This document shows, one piece after another, positions 1-14,124 of a stretch of DNA of 64,000 bases. The translations under genes and the position numbers were made by a program. The stretch lies in the NCBI GenBank assembly GCA_036937835.1, contig CM072879.1, positions 6,052,001 through 6,116,000 on the forward strand, in the 5' to 3' direction. Within the stretch, counting starts at the first letter, position 1. Each line of letters opens with the position of its first letter. The notes beneath the pieces were generated by a model, which was not told the DNA's origin, did no database searches, and was given only the letters and a program-made list of their open reading frames with translations. Source of the DNA: Pampus argenteus (lineage: Eukaryota; Chordata; Actinopteri; Scombriformes; Stromateidae).

Positions 1-1819
1 TTCCTTTAAAAGTGCTGCTGATGGAGGTTATGGGTGTTTATGACAGCATCAACACAACTTGCAACTTGTGCAGAGCTCACTTGTGTTTCCTATTTTTTTT
101 TTTTTTTTTTTTTGCTGAAGGCAGGGACACAGACACACACACACACACACACAAATACACTGCTGACAAAGAAAAGACTGAGCCAGCACTGTGTCTACAA
201 TGCTCCGGTGTTCACACATATACAAACACACACTCGCGTACGCGCACACACGGGAGCGACTCTTTAGATGTGCTTCCTAAAGCAACCTGCCTACAACAAT
301 ACAAACACATGCGGGGACATTTGAAATCCTTTCACTCAAGCGTGTCGCTTTGGTTGGTCAGCACTTTTCAAATAAGGAGAGAGATTTAAGTGCTACGCTG
401 AATTTGAAGGCTTGGTTCCCTGGTGGTATGTAGCCATGCAAATAGTTTTGGTTTCATTTGTCAAAGGCTCCGCCCCAATGCTTCCTTTCCCCCCCCTCAT
501 TCGTTACACCTGATTGTGACTGATTGGGCTGCTTGTAACTTGTAAAAACCTCTCTACACTGCAACGTGTTCTGATTGATCATTGTTAATCACGCGTGCGG
601 TGGGATTGATCAATCACTGTCACCTGCTGAGCTGAATCAGATGACGCATCTCATCTAGCTATCAATGAAAATAGTAAACTATGGCATCACTCACTAAAAA
701 CGTCTTTGATATTAGTAGTAAAATGTGATGAAGTGCTACAGTTTGAGGCAGTTTTATGTCAGGTGAGGTGTGCCTCTACTATAAAAGGCCGTAATGGACA
801 TTTCATTTGTGCTTCAGTTTTTCTCTACAGCTGTGTACCAAGCGTGACATTTGACATGAAACGTACGTTGTGACATGTTTCAACTGAACATCCATGCTCA
901 TGTAAGAGAGATTAATCCACAGCTGTAACGTCACGATAGATTCGTAACCATTAATCCACGGCCGGGTCGAGTACTGCCCGTGAATTCGTAAGTATAAACG
1001 GTCACCGGCTGCGATTTCCTTTTGGATCCTCTCGTCGCGCTGTGAAACAAACACGTCACGGAGTAAAGCTTTGATACCAGCAGCAGGTGATACATGTTAA
1101 TGTGGCAATAAAGGAAACAGGATGAAGCGAGTGTCTTTGTGTTAGCAGATTCCCTGCTTTTCCGTAAGCCTCTTAACAGATGTAGAGGAGGGAGAGAATG
1201 AGAGGTAATCTAGTGTCTCTCTCCCCCCGCAGCTGGACTAAGTGTAACCCCAACTGTCTGTCTGTAGGTGCAAAGCTTTGCATTATTCATGACTCCAGCT
1301 TCGCCTTAGCCAATTGTGAAAACCTAGCGATTGTCCTTATACTTCCTTGTTACAATTTCAGCCAATTTGTCCCTGCAGCTTGTCTGAATGCCCCCCCCGG
1401 CTTCCATTACTTTTCCTTTCTCTTAAGCTCGCTCTCCACAGCACTTCCTCGTCTTCCATTCATCTTCCCACCACATCCTTTCACCACCTCCTCGCCTCTC
1501 TATACCTGTTTGTATTTGCCTCCCCCCTTGTCTTCTGTCCTCGCGCTCTTCTCTCTCAGTAAGGAGCTTGTTAGCTCCGCGGAAAAAGACCGTTTCTCCT
1601 CCCCAGGCTCTCCCTCTCCTCCTCCTCCCCCCTGGTTCCTCGGCGACTGCTGTCTGAGATATGACGATGTGTACCCGCAGGTAATGATGAGAAAGGCAGG
1701 AATTGTGTTTGATCAATTCCTCCGCTGGCTCACTAATAAGCGGTAACACAGGGGGGCCGGGAACAGAGTGAGAACACGTCTGGCTACTTATTTGTCACCT
1801 TCCTTGAGACATATATAAT

Positions 1820-1824
1820 ATATA

Positions 1825-1871
<47 letters not shown>
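1820..1871. repeat. (TG)n(TA)n compound microsatellite
   Basis: TG units run into about 14 TA units, followed by GA units. Confidence 0.9.
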
Positions 1872-1874
<3 letters not shown>

Positions 1875-2849
1875 GAGGGAGAGAGAGTGAAAGCACGGTA
1901 AGATCTGGGCTGAAATGACGGTGATGGTGAAGTAGATCTGTGCTGGACAACACTGGCTTTAGTCTTCTTTGTAATCTTACTAAACAGAGAGAAGTCTGAT
2001 GAATATAATGTTCTAAATACTCTTTTATCTTAGCGGCTTTCACTTTATCTCTGAGGATTGTGCTATAAGACAGCAGTGAAAACATGCAGACATAAAAGAG
2101 AGTCTGGTATCAGTATTACTGTGAAGCTCAGCGGGGAATCAGGGTTGGAGAAAACGTGTTGAAGAGGAATATGATTGTGTACCCAAAATGGATGATGCAA
2201 GTTGGAAGAGAGATTTTTTTTTTTTTTTTTAACTGGTTAAAAATCGATGCAGCAGAGGCTGAGATATACTCACATTTTGTAACTAGTGTGGGTCACGCGA
2301 CTAAATTACTGGATCCTACATTCTCCATAATACATCACTTCAGTTCTCAAATCTCTGCACTGGTTTCCTGTATAAACGGGGATTGTTGGGACAATATATA
2401 TATATTCTCGATGAACCTGTTGGTTCAAGTTGATCCAGAATATATGAGATACTGTGAGTCAGTGTGGAATAAGATGATTTTTCCAAACTCAAAGATACCT
2501 GAAGGGAAATATAGTGGACAGGTTACTATGATCATCCCCAGCACGGGTGATACTGAATGAAAACTATGAGTCATTGCAGAAATATTTGCACTCGAGCTAT
2601 ACCTTCATTCAAACTTCAAATTCCTTCAGATATAGGGGATCTGTGCTGTACAGGCATTATCATCTTTGAAGCGCTTGAGAGATTTTAACAATAAGAAAAT
2701 TTATATTTCTGTCTCTATTTTTGTTCATAGGTACCACTGTTGTAAAACAAATTTTGCTTTTTCTTTGTGGTTTAAATTATGTGTAACTGGCTTTGCACCA
2801 AAATAAAACAGCATATAAAATGTAAAGGCAGCCGCAGCCCCCCCCCCAG

Positions 2850-2931
2850 ACAGATGATCTGAAGGGTCTCCAGCTGCAGGGATTCAGAGCTGCTCTGTTC
2901 TACAGCAGCACGCACCTGGCCGGCTACACAG
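2850..2931 (+). other. Orphan exon-like segment, 82 nt
   Basis: A C-rich acceptor (ccccccccag|ACAGAT) and a donor (ACACAG|gtgacg) flank an open 27-codon frame. It reads DDLKGLQLQGFRAALFYSS, then THLAGYT. The segment is much more GC-rich than its neighbours and uses codons like a real exon. I do not recognise the family. It could be a lone exon of an unrecognised plus-strand gene, a pseudo-exon, or chance. Confidence 0.3.
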
Positions 2932-2993
2932 GTGACGGCCCCGCAGCATCAGTAGTCAATACAGATCTATCCTAGAACATGGATGCGTTTGCC

Positions 2994-3032
<39 letters not shown>

Positions 3033-3154
3033 AGACAGCAGCCTTGAAGGCTAAATAAGGCGCTGGCACTGTTATCTAGCTACTGGGATGTAGCTCAAGA
3101 CCAAAAGCCTTATAAGGCTGCAGTTGGCTGTCTGAATGTCCCATCTCTCTGTTT

Positions 3155-3203
<49 letters not shown>

Positions 3204-5374
3204 AAAAGAGAGAGAGAGGTCTTTGTGTTGTTGTGATTGAGTTGTTTTATGGCAGGCTGGTCAGTATCAGCATGTACCTCTGGCTCTACAGGCTCAGGAC
3301 CGTCTAATAATAGCAGCGGCCGGAAAACTGTTAACACAAAAACTTCCAACAGCCTCTCATCTAATTCCAAGCAAGACCGGCAGCCTCTCTGCATTTGATA
3401 CTGTTTACCACTGGCTACTGGAGCTTTGTCATCCTATAATTTATTTCTACGACCCTCGTTCTTTTAAAGGTTCCACTGTGCCTAATTTTCCATTTCTGCA
3501 CGGTTGGATGAGCTGTAAAATGAGAGGTCTGGGCTGCCAGTCACTGTATGGGAGCTGGTTGAGCTTGATAACTGCGTGGCAGCGCAGTGGGCAGTCTGTG
3601 AGCAGGGACGGGGCTTGGGTAGAGCTGGATGCTTTATGGCACAAAAAAGGGAGGAAGGTAAGACAAAGTCAAGAAAAGACAATAAACAAAATCTAACATG
3701 TTCATCCTGAGTAGAAAGAGTACACACACACACACACACACACACACGGGTTCAGACTGATAAGAAGGATTGGACACACTCACAACATCCTCTTTAAATA
3801 TCACTGCCAGTGTGAAAAAGGCCACCAGTCATGTTGACGATGGTGCCGTTTACTCCACAGCTTCTACCGATAATTAATTCTCTATATGTCATTGTTTAAA
3901 ATTAATACTGTTGGGTGTTGTCAAGAATCAACGCTTTGGATTTCATCATATGTTGAAGTCAGAGAGACACTCGGTTTTTTGTGTTTCCCAAAGTGAAAAC
4001 ACAAGACTACAAGTGAAAGGAACTGGTTTATCTGATGTTATTTGCAGCTGTTAGTATGTCCAGCTGATTACCTTATTACCAACAGTAGTAAACTAGAGTC
4101 ATCTCCAAGAATCAGCATATCATAAGCAAACAACAGGTTACTGTACAATAGTAAAAACCCTCTTCAGGACAGACACTGCATACATGTAGTGTGATATTAG
4201 AAAGCTTGACAGGCGTAGCAGGTTAAGAAGAAAGAGTGGCAAAAATGACACCGGGGTCAAAAAAGAGGGTTTCATGGGATGTAGAATAGTACTAGTATTA
4301 CATACACAATGTATGGGCAGTATGAATCTAAACCTCTAAGGACCAATTATGGTAACAGAGCAGTTAGTGCTGTCAAACAGCATCAGGAGAGGTTAATGGA
4401 CAACACGGAGCTGATTTAACATCAGACAAATACCAAATGCCTTCAAGGAGGTCCTCATGGGACAAACACTTATGACACAGGATGCGTCACCTCCTCCCCG
4501 AACTCCAACCATATTTCATTATTAAAAACGGGTCTGCTACTGCCCGTCTGTGTGTGTGCGATGGTGCAGCACTACTGTGCGTACACGCGGAGGACATCCG
4601 ATATGATTCATTCTAACTTTTCAGGCTCTGACTCCCTCCGCTGCCTCGTTGGGAGGGTTGAATAAGGCGATGAAGATTCCTAATGTGAGCGTGAATATGC
4701 AAATACTGGAAATAGTCTGACACCTAAAATGTTACTCCAGTGGGGGCAGCGGGGGAAAACTTGCCAGGTCATTAATTGGGAGGAAGTCAGCATGACTTCA
4801 GACGTGCTGGGATTTAATTGTGTTTCTTTTTTTTTCCTATTCCAGGCACTTCAGGAAAGAGTGCTGAGCTTTACCTCTCCTGTCTGTCTGTTTTTGTCTC
4901 TGCAAAATGCATGCGCGCACTTATTCATTCATGCATACACACATTCATTCATTCCCTAACGCTTAACTCTCACTTCCGCACTTCTAAACAGCCTCAACAC
5001 TAACCTGATCTTAACCCTGCACACAAGTCCTGAGCCTAAAATAGAACTAAAATAGTAAAGCAAAATGTCTTTGCTTTTTTTCCTGCTTATCTTGTTATCC
5101 CCCTGCACACACACGTGCACACACACACACACACGCACACACACACACACGCACACACACACACACACAGAAGCCTTGAACAAAGCGCCGAGGTAAAGTA
5201 ACCTAGCAACAACCTGCTAGACTCAACAGGTTGTGTATAGAGGAAGGAGAGGGTACAAACAAAAAAAACACCAGCACTGGAAATGACAACGCCCTCTGCC
5301 TCTAGCTGACGGCTGGTTGGAAGGTCCTGGTCCTCCAAACGTAAAAGATGGAGTCGACCAACGCAACCCAACGA

Positions 5375-5418
5375 GTGACGTCACAGCTCGCTACGTCCAT
5401 CTTTATATACAGTCTACA
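5375..5418 (+). repeat. Terminal part of a teleost dispersed repeat
   Basis: The end sequence, with GTCCATCTTTATATACAGTC, is one I recognise as recurring in many fish genomes. The upstream boundary is unclear. Confidence 0.5.
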
Positions 5419-7148
5419 GAAAGCGTTTAAAACTACAATTTGGACAATAAAGAGAAGGTCAGATGTAGCATTTGTGTCTTAGTAGTAATAGTTCTGTGCA
5501 TTGGAACTTTATCCACGTACCAATCTGTGCATCTGCAAAAGCTGGAAACGGACCAGAATGCATTGCAGCCACATGTATTTAGCATTTTGAGTATAGGGTA
5601 AAGCCATGATTACAAACAGCTCTTTTTAGCTATATTTATGCACCCATATGTAGGCCCTGGCTGAAAGCATGTTTAAAAGCAGTCTCTGGTGGTTTGTTGA
5701 AACGCTTTCTGAGACAGGATAGAAGACGACTGACTGACAACGTTGTGGCTAAAAAGATACACTACACTTTTGAGATGTAACGGCAAAACCGTGCACGGAT
5801 TCTTCTTGTAAGCACATAAGACTGCTTGGTGGACGGTGAGGGCGGTAGACAAAGTGTCGGGTTAGTAGGAAGTACAAAAAAAATAAAAATAAATCAAAAA
5901 TAAATAAAGAGGGTATGAAAAAGCCCAGCGTGGGTGCTGTCATGGCCGGTTAAGTGGACAGGCAGCTCTGCTGGAGCTCTGTTATCTGTCTGCTGCAGAA
6001 AGCTAACCAGCAGAGAGAGGGGCACACACTGCTCCGAGGCAGGACACACACTGCGAGAAAGCTTTTTATCAGGCCTGTGTGCTCCGTGGTCAATCTAAAA
6101 CTTGCTGGTTTTTTAATAAACACTTTATCATTTTCATCTTGTTCATCATTTTCATCATTGTTGTCTTTCAATCCTGTGGTGCTCTCTCTCTCTCTCTCTC
6201 TCCATCCATCCATTTATAACATTGCTTTTCATTGACTGTCTTAAATGGTTTTAAAAGTGCTACACAATTCAAGTTGTGTATACATTTGGAAAAGCCATTT
6301 CCGTGGCTTGGCTACAGCATTGGAAAGCTATACGGATTGGTTTTGCTTTGCAATCTATTTTACGTCAAAGCCTCTAATTACAGTCTGAGACCTAATGCAA
6401 ATCAACATCAATGAGACAAAATGATACATTAGCAATAGATACAGCCTCATTACCATACTGATTTTCAGAGACGCTTCAGAAACAATATAATCTAGAGCCA
6501 TAGTGCAACACAGCCTGAGAGCTGCCTCTGATGGAAGTGGCACTGAATAAAACAGCACTCATCGGGATAAAGGCATCATCAATAATCAAGGATACAACGA
6601 GCTTTTGTTTGATTACCGTCTAAATGATTCTTTGGAAATCATACTTAAGGCCCAGGTAGTTGAGGAAAACAAAGCGTGACAGTAAATAACCGTTTGGCAT
6701 TCAGATGAGCCACAGCGACAGTGGCTCAGTTTAGGTTTCATCACATTAGAGATTTCTGTTTGATTTCTCTCATCTTCAAAAAAGATGATGTCGTGTATTT
6801 CAGTGCACCAATCAGGATTTAGTAATGTTTGAATCAGACATCCACAGGGGGTCGATTGCTCACGAGTTTCTGAGTGTTAAACTCCCAATAAATTACACCT
6901 AAGAATCCTTTTTCTGAATATTAACTTTGATTGTGGCTTATTTAATTATAAATATTTATGTCAAAATACGCACTGTGGTTGAAATGATGAAAACTAAGAG
7001 TCAGGGAAGGAAAATATATCAATGAAATGTTTAATATAAATAATTGCTCTAAAAGCTCTGTCTCTGCTGTGACCTACCCAATAAAAGCAAAATACTAAAA
7101 ACAGAACAGAAGTCCCTATGCGTGTGATGTTCAGTAATGAATCCGTAC

Positions 7149-7365
7149 CTCATGCCCTCTGTGGACTTGTTCTGATAATTGCGGTAGAGCTGCGGTGTGC
7201 CCAGCATTGCTTCAGTGAAGACAGCCAGGAAGCCCAGAGACTCCACGAACAACGCCGAGTCCAGGAGGAGGTAGGTGACGTAGGCCGCCACCAGCGTGAA
7301 GGCCAGCACGCACTGCATGTAGTCCACGAAGTGACTCCACAACCAAAAGTAGTTCCAGTCAAAGT
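7149..7365 (-). CDS. slc66a2: slc66a2 coding exon 4 (last one in window)
   Basis: The acceptor is ctttcag|ACTTTG and the donor ATGAG|gtacgg. It encodes DFDWNYFWLWSHF, two or three helices, and the second PQ-loop motif (EAMLGTPQLYRNYQNKSTEG), which aligns without gaps to mammalian SLC66A2. It ends with two bases of a split codon, as expected for the following Ser. Confidence 0.95.
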
Positions 7366-9492
7366 CTGAAAGGTGCACAACACAGGGAGAACAGAAATGA
7401 GTCCACGGAAATGACATTGCAATAAAGACAGTAGTGCATAGCTGCTCCTGGCTGAGTCAAAAAATACTTTGAGTTTCCATCCCAACAGCATTTAAAGGGA
7501 AACGAGTCTGGACGAGGCTTTTACACATAAAAGTTAGTTTAAGGGTCATGGTAGTACTCAGCCAGTAAAAACAGATGTATAATGTCTTCAGAAGTTCCTT
7601 CCAGAGCCATAAATGTCAGAGCTTTATAAGGTTTAGAAGCTTAAAATGTATTAACAGAGAGCTTTTGTTACCAACTGTGAGCACAGAGTTTGAAGGATGT
7701 GCGTGTTAATCAAGTAAAGAAGGACAAACCAAATGATACTGTTGGTTTTATTATGGGAAAGTTTACCGATGGGAAATAAAAGTCCGGATGGCTCAGATAA
7801 GTTCTTACGAGTGCCCTAACATTATGGAGATGTAAGACTGGATCGCTGGAATATTTCTGCTGTGCCGATTTAGCGTTGCGGATTCACAATGGAGCTGCTG
7901 CCCTCAAACTGGAGGAAATATTATCTACCAATTCTGTCTGTCCTTTCTTGAGTCAGATCTAGTTCAAAAATATTTGAAAAATTTGAAATTTTAATTAACT
8001 CATGACTCCCACAATCCCGTCACAGCCACCAATAGGACGTTTTAACTGCGCACGATCTGGACCTGACCTCGTTCAGAGTCTTGCAAAAAACCGAAGCTTT
8101 TAAGGTTCTTCGTGAGGATACTTTGTGAAGCGCCCTGAGGGGAGGGTGACGGTCAGCCCGGGCTATAGTATTGTCCTGTCTGGACACTGATAAATGATTT
8201 TAAACCCTGTTTTCTGCACTAACACCTTTTGTGTGTTTTCCTTTCTCCGAGGAAATGATTAGATAAAGATTCTGAGCACAACAAAACAGGCTTTCTGTAA
8301 TAAGCAGCACAGCCAATACTAATCATACTGTATAATATAAGATCTCAAGGCTACACGGAGTCGATTGCCTCAGGTGCTACTTTAACTGTACCTGATGAGG
8401 GGAAAGCTACAATACTAAGCCACCTTTACCTCTACTTACTACAACCCTAAAACACATTTGACATTATAGTATTAGGTCTGGTAAGATAATACACACGTAG
8501 TTGCTGCTTTAATGTGTGAGAAGAGGCGACGGATGGAGTTAATCGTGAAAATCTAATCATGGCTGAGAGTGAAAGATGTTGCTGCACTGCGGTCTTCTTA
8601 AATGGGATTTCTAAGATATGATGCAATAAAGCCAATTCATTTAATCATGTTTAAATGAGGCTCTCCTTATCTAAAATGTACATGTAAGCACTCTAAGGAG
8701 GTCTACCGAACAGGCCTGTAGGGGCCTATACAGTATATAGATATGAAAACAAAACTGCTTGGCTTTACTTCATCACCTAAATGAAACAGCCCTGCCAGAA
8801 GTGTAATAAACACCAACATTCATGACATTTCAGTTCACGATTGAATGAAATATTGTTTCATTAGGAGAATTAAAAGGTGACCCACTCTGACATTTAGATG
8901 GCATTTTTACATGACAGGCCTGTATGCTTTCCAATTCTGAGCCAATCCAATTGTTCCTTTGTGACAGATATGTTAAACAAATCCAATAAACGTAACTGAA
9001 TCAACTAGGTCATAGCCTTCTGTTAGCCCTGCACACACCCCATACACCAAGACTTACAACCGCGTAGGCAACAAAGTATAATATTCAACATAAGACATGC
9101 TGGCGGGAATTCTTTAAGAAAAAAATAAAATAAAGGGTATAATGGGGTATGTCTTTCTGTTCCGAGTATAATCAGCATTAGGAACATCCTTTGAGAGCTG
9201 TTGTGTGTACTGTATGGCATCGTTTGTTCTGTAGGTGTTGCAGCTGCAGATGCTTGGCGTGGCTGTGGAGCCTCGCTGGCAGCACAGACAGAGGACTGCG
9301 AATGTAGGCCAAGTGGCACCGGGCTGGCACCGCCTGATAAAAGCCAAACACACAGGGGCGATGGAGCTGCATCCAACGCCAACCTGGCTGCTAAACACAC
9401 GCACAGCTTCACACTAAACACAAAGCTGAGCATGTCGCACATGATGTATGGGATCCAAGTGATGATACGACTTGGCGCCAGGTTGGGTAGTA

Positions 9493-9550
<58 letters not shown>

Positions 9551-12500
9551 GTAAGACTTATATATTCATCACGCGGGAACCCACCACTTCATATAATGTT
9601 AGCTAGTTTAAAACAAACAATGCATAATTTATCTTATATGTGCCGCATATAAAACCTTTGTAAGGTACCTCAGCAGAGTGAAAAGTGCAGTTTCCCACAA
9701 ATGTAGTGGAATAAAAGTCCCCAAAAATGTACAGCCTTTGAAATACATGCCTGCTACTTTGCTCCACCTCACTCACTTTGCTCCAACTACACTACAGAAC
9801 TGAAACATCACCTTGAACCTTTTGGTATCTCCCTTTATATTTGTTATTATTTGTAAATTAATTGAGGAATGGTCTAATCTCTAAGTGACACTAACGATAA
9901 ACAGAAAAGACTCTGCAGTATATATGCATGAGCACTGCAAGACATGCCCAATTTCTTTTTTTTACTTCTTCAAATAAAAAGATTGAAGACTTATTTTTTT
10001 TTTTTTACTTTCCTCCCAGTCACTGCGAGGAGAGCCAAAGCATGAAATTACCTCTGACATAAAATTAATGATGTTTTTTTTCCACCCTGCAACTTTTTTT
10101 TTTTTTTCAGGGATTCTGCAAAGAACAGCAAAAAAAAAAGCAACTTGTGGTGATGATCTGCTTTTTAACACTCTGTGCAGTCTTTTGTCTCAGTCTCCTG
10201 TTTCAGTAATTACACTGTACTGTCATCATCACTTAATTCTGTATGTGCATGCATTGTAAAAAAAATATGTTGTAGGCAGAGAAATGTCAGAGAGAGGTAC
10301 GACAACAGCAGCAGTTATCACTGACCGCTAAAGCATATTCATCACAGCACTGTACCTCAGTGTATGTACCCTGCCGTATACCCTGTCTCTTGCTGTGCCA
10401 CTTGTGCACCGCGGGGCATTCTCCTCTTCCTCCTTTAATCCCTGTGGTGAGTGGCAACCGCGGCGGCGCCGTGTGGGAACAGACTGGAGCTGCATACAAT
10501 AAACTCCCTGCTGCGGCCGAGCTTCTTGTGCGCAGCTCGCTTTCAGTTGTGATGCGTGTGTGTGGGAAGGCATGGGTCAGAGTTAGGAGATTTCACTCGC
10601 TTGTTTACCAACTGTTCACTTTGGTTAGGAGCTGGAAAAGTCTGCTGGGGTAAGTTGAAATAATGGCTAGCTGTCGCTCAGAAACACCCGTGGGAGAAGC
10701 AGGAACATCGTTATGACAGACGGTTATAACAGCCCGGGAAACTAAATCATTGATTTCAATGAGCTTCGGTTTCTGAAATTTGGACAGAGAGCTTTTTCCC
10801 TGATAACTGCCAAGTCAAATCACAGAGACTTCTCTGCACTGAATGCTGTGATGCTTATATAAAAATGGACTGAGGCTCAAAGTTAGGCCTGCACCCACAG
10901 GATAAAAGGCGATTTATTCCAAGCTGCCAAACCCAATACAGACCCTCACCCTGGGATCAGAATGAGCAATGAGCCATAACCAGACAATAGGAAGAAATGG
11001 AAATCTCTTGTATTGCCGTGTACCTCTGTAACATCGTTAGGCCGACATCTCTGTGGCGCAGCATCGCTCTATCACTGTGACATAAGATAGATAAGCTGCA
11101 GAATTGATTTAGTTCTTCCTGATTTGTTTTTGAGCGAGCCACCGACAGCACGGGGGAGTATGTTGAATCTGTTTCAAATAATCTGTTGTATTTACTGGAA
11201 ATTTTGATTATCTTATCAGGGTGTAGCCAGTCGTTCAGATTTGCTACCATTCCTAGGAGGAGGCATATAAATGAACAATTTGCACAAAACTTGTGCTTAG
11301 TTCAGTTTTGACACAATGCTAATAGTTATAGACAGAATCTGCAACCCAAAAGTTATGAAATTAACACTTAACTTGTCCACAACTGCCCTCTGTGTACCGA
11401 ATAATTTAACGTATGCTAACGTTACTATTCATCACTAAGAAAGAACAACAACTAGACCCAGTGATTATGTATTATTTTCTTTTCCTGTTTAAAATACTTT
11501 CACTCCATTCATATGCCAGCTGGAACAAATGCAAATATTTCAGAGGCGATTTCTGATGGTGAATGAGAACTTGATGAACAAGACAGGATTTACAATCACG
11601 GAGCAGAATCTGTGTCGCTTGTTTGCTTGATGACATAAATTCATGCTGAAAATATTCTGGGGGAAAAATCATTTTAAAAAAAATAAAAAAAATCAAAATC
11701 AAGGTGTTGTCTTTCAGGTTAAAAATCACACACACGCACAAACAATTAGCAAAACACACCGGCTGAACTTTTTTCAGACTAATGTTTCATCATCATTTTT
11801 TCACTTCCAACCCCTTTTTAACCTCCACCTGAGTGATCACCATTGTTTCTGATTCTGTCACAGCCAAATGATCTGATCTTTTAATCTCCTTAAAGGATTG
11901 CAGCAGACACTCTTCCACATAAATCACACTGAGCTGCTATAACACCAGGATTCCTCCACAGTGTGAAAACTATGCAGCCTACAACAAAAGAGCACGGACG
12001 TGGCCTGTTGTGTGATTGCAGTTGATGCACCAGATAACTCGCGTATACCCTATGACATGATATCATCTACACGTTATTACATATCTGTATTATGCAGCCT
12101 TATATGGGCGTTTTAGGGAAATACAATTTTTAAAGAAAAAGTCAGCAGCATTCAGGTTTTGTTTCTCGGTATAAAAGTCTGGCTGTTTGATGGAAGCGCC
12201 TGGTGTGATAATGACTCTGTGACGCTATGAGAGCAAATATGTGCTATGATTAAGACTTACAGAACATAAAAAAGGGAACAAAGTGAACAATGACAGAAAT
12301 GTACTGATTGGAGAACGTATTCCCACCATGATGAGTCACTGCACACTGACTCCTGTTTGGTGCTTGATGTTCTAATGTCAGCGTCACACTTTCTATACCG
12401 TCGCTCTAAAAACATGCCCGGCCTTGATATTTAACACGAGGAGATCAATGAGCGAGGCGCACACCAGCAAAGCTGCGATCAAAGAACACGGCTTCCTGTC

Positions 12501-13410
12501 AATTCTAATGATGCTTTGCAGAGCTCGCTGATCGATGAGCGTTCATAGAAGCTCGGGCTGTCTGGCGCTGGGGAGTCACACATACACACACACACATAAC
12601 ATGTGGGCGTGCTGAGCCGGCAGCACCACACCTGGGCACTGAAGACCAGCAAATATCCTGCTCCACAGACAAACCACACGTATCAATGACAACTGGTTTT
12701 CTGCACATCTTTTTCCCCTAAAAGTAAAAAAACTTCAGTATCAAGACTTATCTAGTGTGTGCATTAGTTAGATTTCTAATATCACTGCACCCTGAACCAA
12801 GCATACACTGTCCCATAATCACACCACGCAAATATTGTTTTATACTGCCACCTAGTGTTCGCACTAATCAAGCTTTGCATAGATGCAGCCTTTAGCAATT
12901 AGGTTTAATATGTACAGAGGTGACCAACAGTAAGAGAATCAGACATGGAGTCCCAAAGTGTTCACTATTACGTAGATCTATAAATAATACATATAGGGCA
13001 TTATGAAATAAACAATTATATGAATATCTGGGCCATTTTGTAATGATTGACAGACAATGACTGTGATGGAAAGTTATATTATTACAGTTATTGGGGTAAA
13101 TAGCACTGTAAAAATTAAAAAGAAGAAAAGAAAATGGAAGTTTTGAAATAAAAAAAAACTGCTGAAAAAAACCCAACTACATATTGGATCACACAATTCC
13201 ACGGCTATATCATATATTTTATACCCATTTATGTGATCATTCATTTCACAATGTCTTAATTGTTAAATTAATAGTGAACATTTCAAGCCACACCTCCATC
13301 AGTGATGTAATAGCTGATATTTTGTTTGTAGAGTTACACAGTTCAGATCTACCGTGTGCATGTTGCATTAAACTGGAGGCATCACATGTAAACAAAGCTC
13401 ATTATACTGT

Positions 13411-13445
<35 letters not shown>

Positions 13446-14088
13446 TATGACACACTCACACACAAAATTTCTATATGCTATATTAACTATAAAAAGGGCT
13501 GTTAGGTCGAAACCATGTGTAGTTCAGAGAACAATTTCAAAAAGCCAGTTAGAAGACAATAAAGGTCATTAAAGTTCATTTGCATAAATCAGCCATGAGC
13601 AGCAAGATGCTTGACATACATTTTGGGTCTGTAGAATAAAACAAGCAGATTACATATAAACATGCACCGGTTTCAAGGTCATTAAACACACACACTAAAA
13701 AAAAAAAATGTGTGAAGTCATTTCAAACTACAGAAACATAAGCATGAAGTTAGAAACGAAAACTACAAGAGGTAAATGTGACTATCACGCTTTCATTCAG
13801 TGGAGTCGATGCAGGTTAGTCTGTTTTAAGTCACTATTAACTACTGACTACTGTCATTTCATATCAATGACAGATTTATCCACAAACATGCAATAGATAA
13901 ATACATCCTTCATATGTACTCGGTGGTGGTGGGTTGTAGTGTAACATGCACTGAAAGCGTCAGAGCAGTGGCTACAATGGACAGGAGACAGTAAATGTGT
14001 CCCATGGATCGGACATGCGAGTGAAATGGGGTTCATGCTTCATCAGAAACGTGTTGTGAGTGGTGTTAGTCGCTGGGTCATCATGCAC

Positions 14089-14124
<36 letters not shown>

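Larger units (their letters stand above)
1..7148. other. Left flank or long last intron of slc66a2; no supported gene
   Basis: The stretch holds poly-T and CA tracts (91-152), a TG/TA repeat (1820-1870), GT repeats (2995-3028, 3159-3190), CA repeats (3723-3747, 5105-5168), a fish repeat end (about 5375-5418) and one exon-like segment (2850-2931). No slc66a2 C-terminal exon was found on the minus strand. Confidence 0.4.

Noticed and set aside
803..1054. Minus-strand open frame of 83 codons with a protein-like stretch (RDERIQKEIAAGDRLYLRI)
   Set aside because: No recognised family, no convincing splice sites around it, and no neighbour to join it to.
1198..1746. 182-codon plus-strand frame, Pro/Ser/Leu-rich
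   Set aside because: The frame comes from a CT-rich low-complexity tract; the opposite strand is equally open.
2156..2560. 134-codon plus-strand open frame
   Set aside because: It contains a poly-T-encoded Phe run and a TA repeat; composition is AT-driven and no domain is recognisable.
7900..8200. Possible LINE tail (GTGAAGCGCCCTGAGGG)
   Set aside because: Only a short phrase resembles retroposon tails; boundaries and coding remnants are absent.
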